Notes under the pieces: generated by a model
Databases searched by the model: none
What the model saw: only the letters and a program-made list of their open reading frames with translations
Told to the model about the DNA's origin: nothing
Part shown: positions 14,322 to 15,773 of the stretch, piece by piece
Position numbering within the stretch: position 1 is the first letter of the stretch
Layout of the letters: every line of letters begins with the position of its first letter
Assembly (NCBI GenBank): GCA_025351145.1
Contig: JANXWM010000065.1
Span: forward strand, 1 to 15,773
DNA from: Chitinophagaceae bacterium
GTDB taxonomy: Bacteria > Bacteroidota > Bacteroidia > Chitinophagales > Chitinophagaceae
Direction: 5' to 3'
Length of the DNA: 15,773 bases
Translations under genes and position numbers: made by a program

Positions 14322-15275
14322 ATGGATCCATCAGTAAAGATTTTCTCCGGTAATGGCTCTCATGAGCTGGCTGGGCGGATAGCCCAGCGTTTTGGTGCAG
14401 CTCTTGGTAAAATCAATATCCAGAAATTTAGTGATGGAGAGTTTCAGCCTATTTTTCTTGAAAGTATCCGCGGCGATTATGTTTTCCTGGTGCAAAGCAC
14501 TTTTGCTCCGGCTGAAAATCTGATGGAACTTTTGCTGATGATAGATGCTGCCAAAAGGGCCAGTGCCTACAAAATTATTGCTGTTATTCCCTATTATGGC
14601 TTTGCCCGCCAGGATAGAAAGGATAAACCCCGCGTTGCCATCGGCGCAAAACTAATTGCCACTTTGCTGGAAGCGGCAGGAGCAAACAGGGTGATAACCA
14701 TGGATTTGCATGCTCCTCAAATACAGGGTTTTTTCGATATTCCCGTAGACCATTTAGATAGTTCTGCTATTTTCATCCCTTACATAGAACAACTTAAACT
14801 TGAAAACCTTACTTTTGCCGCCCCCGATGTAGGAAGTACCAACCGGGTAAGGGAAATTGCCAGTTATTTTAATGCAGATATGGTGATTTGCGATAAGCAC
14901 CGTAAACGCGCCAATGAAATAGCAAGCATGGTGGTAATAGGGGAAGTAGCAGGTAAGGATATTGTACTGATAGATGATATATGCGACACGGGTGGCACGC
15001 TTGCAAAGGCGGCGGGGTTACTTAAAGATAAAGGGGCAAGAAGCATAAGGGCACTTTGTACGCACCCCATTTTAAGTGGTAACGCTTACGAGAATATTGA
15101 GAATAGCGTGCTGGAAGAATTGATTGTTTGTGATACGATTCCATTAAAAAAAGAAAGCCCCAAAATAAGGGTTATTTCAGTAGCGGACCTCCTGGCAATT
15201 GCAATAAGGAATGCTTATGAAAACAAAAGTATCACAAGCCTTTTTATTCATTCGCAGTTGAGAGGGAAAAGATAA
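14322..15275 (+). CDS. prs: Ribose-phosphate pyrophosphokinase
   Basis: A 317-residue cytoplasmic enzyme making PRPP from ribose 5-phosphate and ATP, the entry to purine, pyrimidine, NAD, His and Trp synthesis. Visible motifs are FSDGEFQP (36-43), the ATP-binding loop YYGFARQDRK (91-100), DLHAPQIQGFF (128-138), the DKHR catalytic-lysine segment (191-194) and the PRPP loop VLIDDICDTGGT (215-226). The length matches class I enzymes. The start MDPSVKIFSGNGSHELA fits the family. The L25/CTC ribosomal protein gene follows after 169 bp, a pairing common in many bacteria, but here repeat copy 10 sits between them. Confidence 0.96.
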   Translation: MDPSVKIFSGNGSHELAGRIAQRFGAALGKINIQKFSDGEFQPIFLESIRGDYVFLVQSTFAPAENLMELLLMIDAAKRASAYKIIAVIPYYGFARQDRKDKPRVAIGAKLIATLLEAAGANRVITMDLHAPQIQGFFDIPVDHLDSSAIFIPYIEQLKLENLTFAAPDVGSTNRVREIASYFNADMVICDKHRKRANEIASMVVIGEVAGKDIVLIDDICDTGGTLAKAAGLLKDKGARSIRALCTHPILSGNAYENIENSVLEELIVCDTIPLKKESPKIRVISVADLLAIAIRNAYENKSITSLFIHSQLRGKR

Positions 15276-15284
15276 GGAGTTTGA

Positions 15285-15375
15285 TGATTGAACTGGAACT
15301 GATGCCATCTTGATGCAGTACAAGAGTGCGACGCAAGAGAAGCTTAATTGAAATAGAAAAGTCTGGCTCAAAATA
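15285..15375 (+). repeat. GCGACGC interspersed repeat, copy 10
   Basis: Core GTACAAGAGTGCGACGCAAG at 15318-15337, right end GTCTGGCTCAAAATACTTT at 15361-15379. It is a single copy placed inside the prs-rplY gap. Downstream of it AGCTAATAGCTAACAGCTC is a short run of imperfect AGCTMA repeats. Confidence 0.85.
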
Positions 15376-15444
15376 CTTTAATAATAATAGCTCGAAGCTA
15401 ATAGCTAACAGCTCAACGTTTTTTAATAAACAAAACAAATAAAA

Positions 15445-15773
15445 ATGAAATCAATTACAATCGAAGGACAACTGAGGACCGAACTCGGGAAAAAAGCCAC
15501 CCGTCAACTTCGCTCTCAGGAAATGGTGCCGGGTGTAATTTACGGCGGCGCAAAAGAGGTAAATTTTTATACCTCAGCAAAGGCTCTAAAGTCTTTGGTG
15601 TACACAAGTGAATTCCAACTTGCAGAAGTAAGCCTTGATGGCAAAGTTTACAGAACAATTTTAAAAGATTTGCAGTTCGACAAAGTTTCTGATGCACTGA
15701 ACCATGTAGATCTTATGGAACTGGTTGAAGACAAAAAAATAATCGCAAACTTACCACTGAAATTTACCGGCGC
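15445..15773 (+). CDS. rplY: Ribosomal protein bL25, CTC form (partial)
   Basis: The reading frame opens at the ATG 15445 and continues to the end of the window, giving 109 full codons with the 3' end missing. It starts MKSITIEGQLRTELGKKAT and continues with VPGVIYGG (about 28-35) and ILKDLQFDKVSDALNHVDLM (about 72-91). These are the 5S rRNA-binding L25 domain motifs. The start of the beta-rich C-terminal TL5/CTC part (KIIANLPLKFTG) is reached, so this is the long CTC form rather than the short E. coli L25. Its position behind prs agrees with a conserved neighbourhood. Confidence 0.93.
   Translation, partial: MKSITIEGQLRTELGKKATRQLRSQEMVPGVIYGGAKEVNFYTSAKALKSLVYTSEFQLAEVSLDGKVYRTILKDLQFDKVSDALNHVDLMELVEDKKIIANLPLKFTG

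Noticed and set aside
2281..15375. CRISPR array interpretation of the repeated 20-mer
   Set aside because: Copies are kilobases apart, in both orientations, with no regular spacers and no cas genes.
15244..15438. 64-codon - strand frame over the prs-rplY gap
   Set aside because: It is antisense to the end of prs and to repeat copy 10, and the RRTLV motif is again repeat-derived.

Overview
The window looks like chromosomal DNA of a Bacteroidota bacterium, most likely a Chitinophagaceae-like soil or freshwater lineage. Four things point there. Three secreted proteins end in Por/type IX secretion (T9SS) type A sorting domains. Several starts lie downstream of promoters of the Bacteroidota type (TTG, about 20 nt, TAnnTTTG) rather than -35/-10 boxes with strong Shine-Dalgarno sites. 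The PASTA protein, the AspC-like aminotransferase and the dihaem peroxidase have the sequence style of that family. Base composition is moderately AT-rich. Genus and species cannot be read from this sequence.

Layout. Positions 76-2272 (+) hold ddl (D-Ala-D-Ala ligase), a membrane-anchored three-PASTA protein and a small single-domain rhodanese, closely spaced as a likely operon. Positions 2665-8775 (-) hold, in transcription order, an unknown lipoprotein, a subtilisin-like T9SS protease with two tandem C-terminal sorting modules, a dihaem cytochrome c peroxidase whose signal peptide is in a different reading frame from the body, and a T9SS protein with an S74 (tail-spike type) intramolecular chaperone domain. 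Positions 8785-9460 are a long intergenic stretch with a possible 38-residue ORF and an orphan terminator. Then come an AspC-like aminotransferase (9461-10660, +) and a large secreted sulfatase with DCDD-type calcium-binding, Ig-like and sorting modules (11109-13313, +). The right end has radC (-), divergent from prs (+), followed by the start of the L25/CTC ribosomal protein gene, which runs off the window.

The most striking feature is not a gene. An interspersed repeat of about 85-90 bp with core GTACAAGWGTGCGACGCAAG occurs ten times, essentially always between genes (one copy may touch the last codons of a doubtful small ORF), in both orientations. Six copies form three inverted pairs with their right arms facing outward, a geometry like REP doublets/REPINs. 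Other palindromic elements sit in or around two of these pairs: a perfect 28-bp inverted repeat and a 132-bp element with 17-bp imperfect terminal repeats. No transposase, CRISPR array, tRNA or rRNA was seen.

How the genes work together: ddl feeds peptidoglycan precursor synthesis and may be linked to the PASTA wall-sensing protein beside it. prs and rplY are a housekeeping pair seen in many bacteria. The S74, protease and sulfatase genes are separate secreted or cell-surface functions sharing one export route (T9SS), not an obvious single pathway. No complete novel multi-gene system was recognised; the repeat family is the best candidate for something undescribed.
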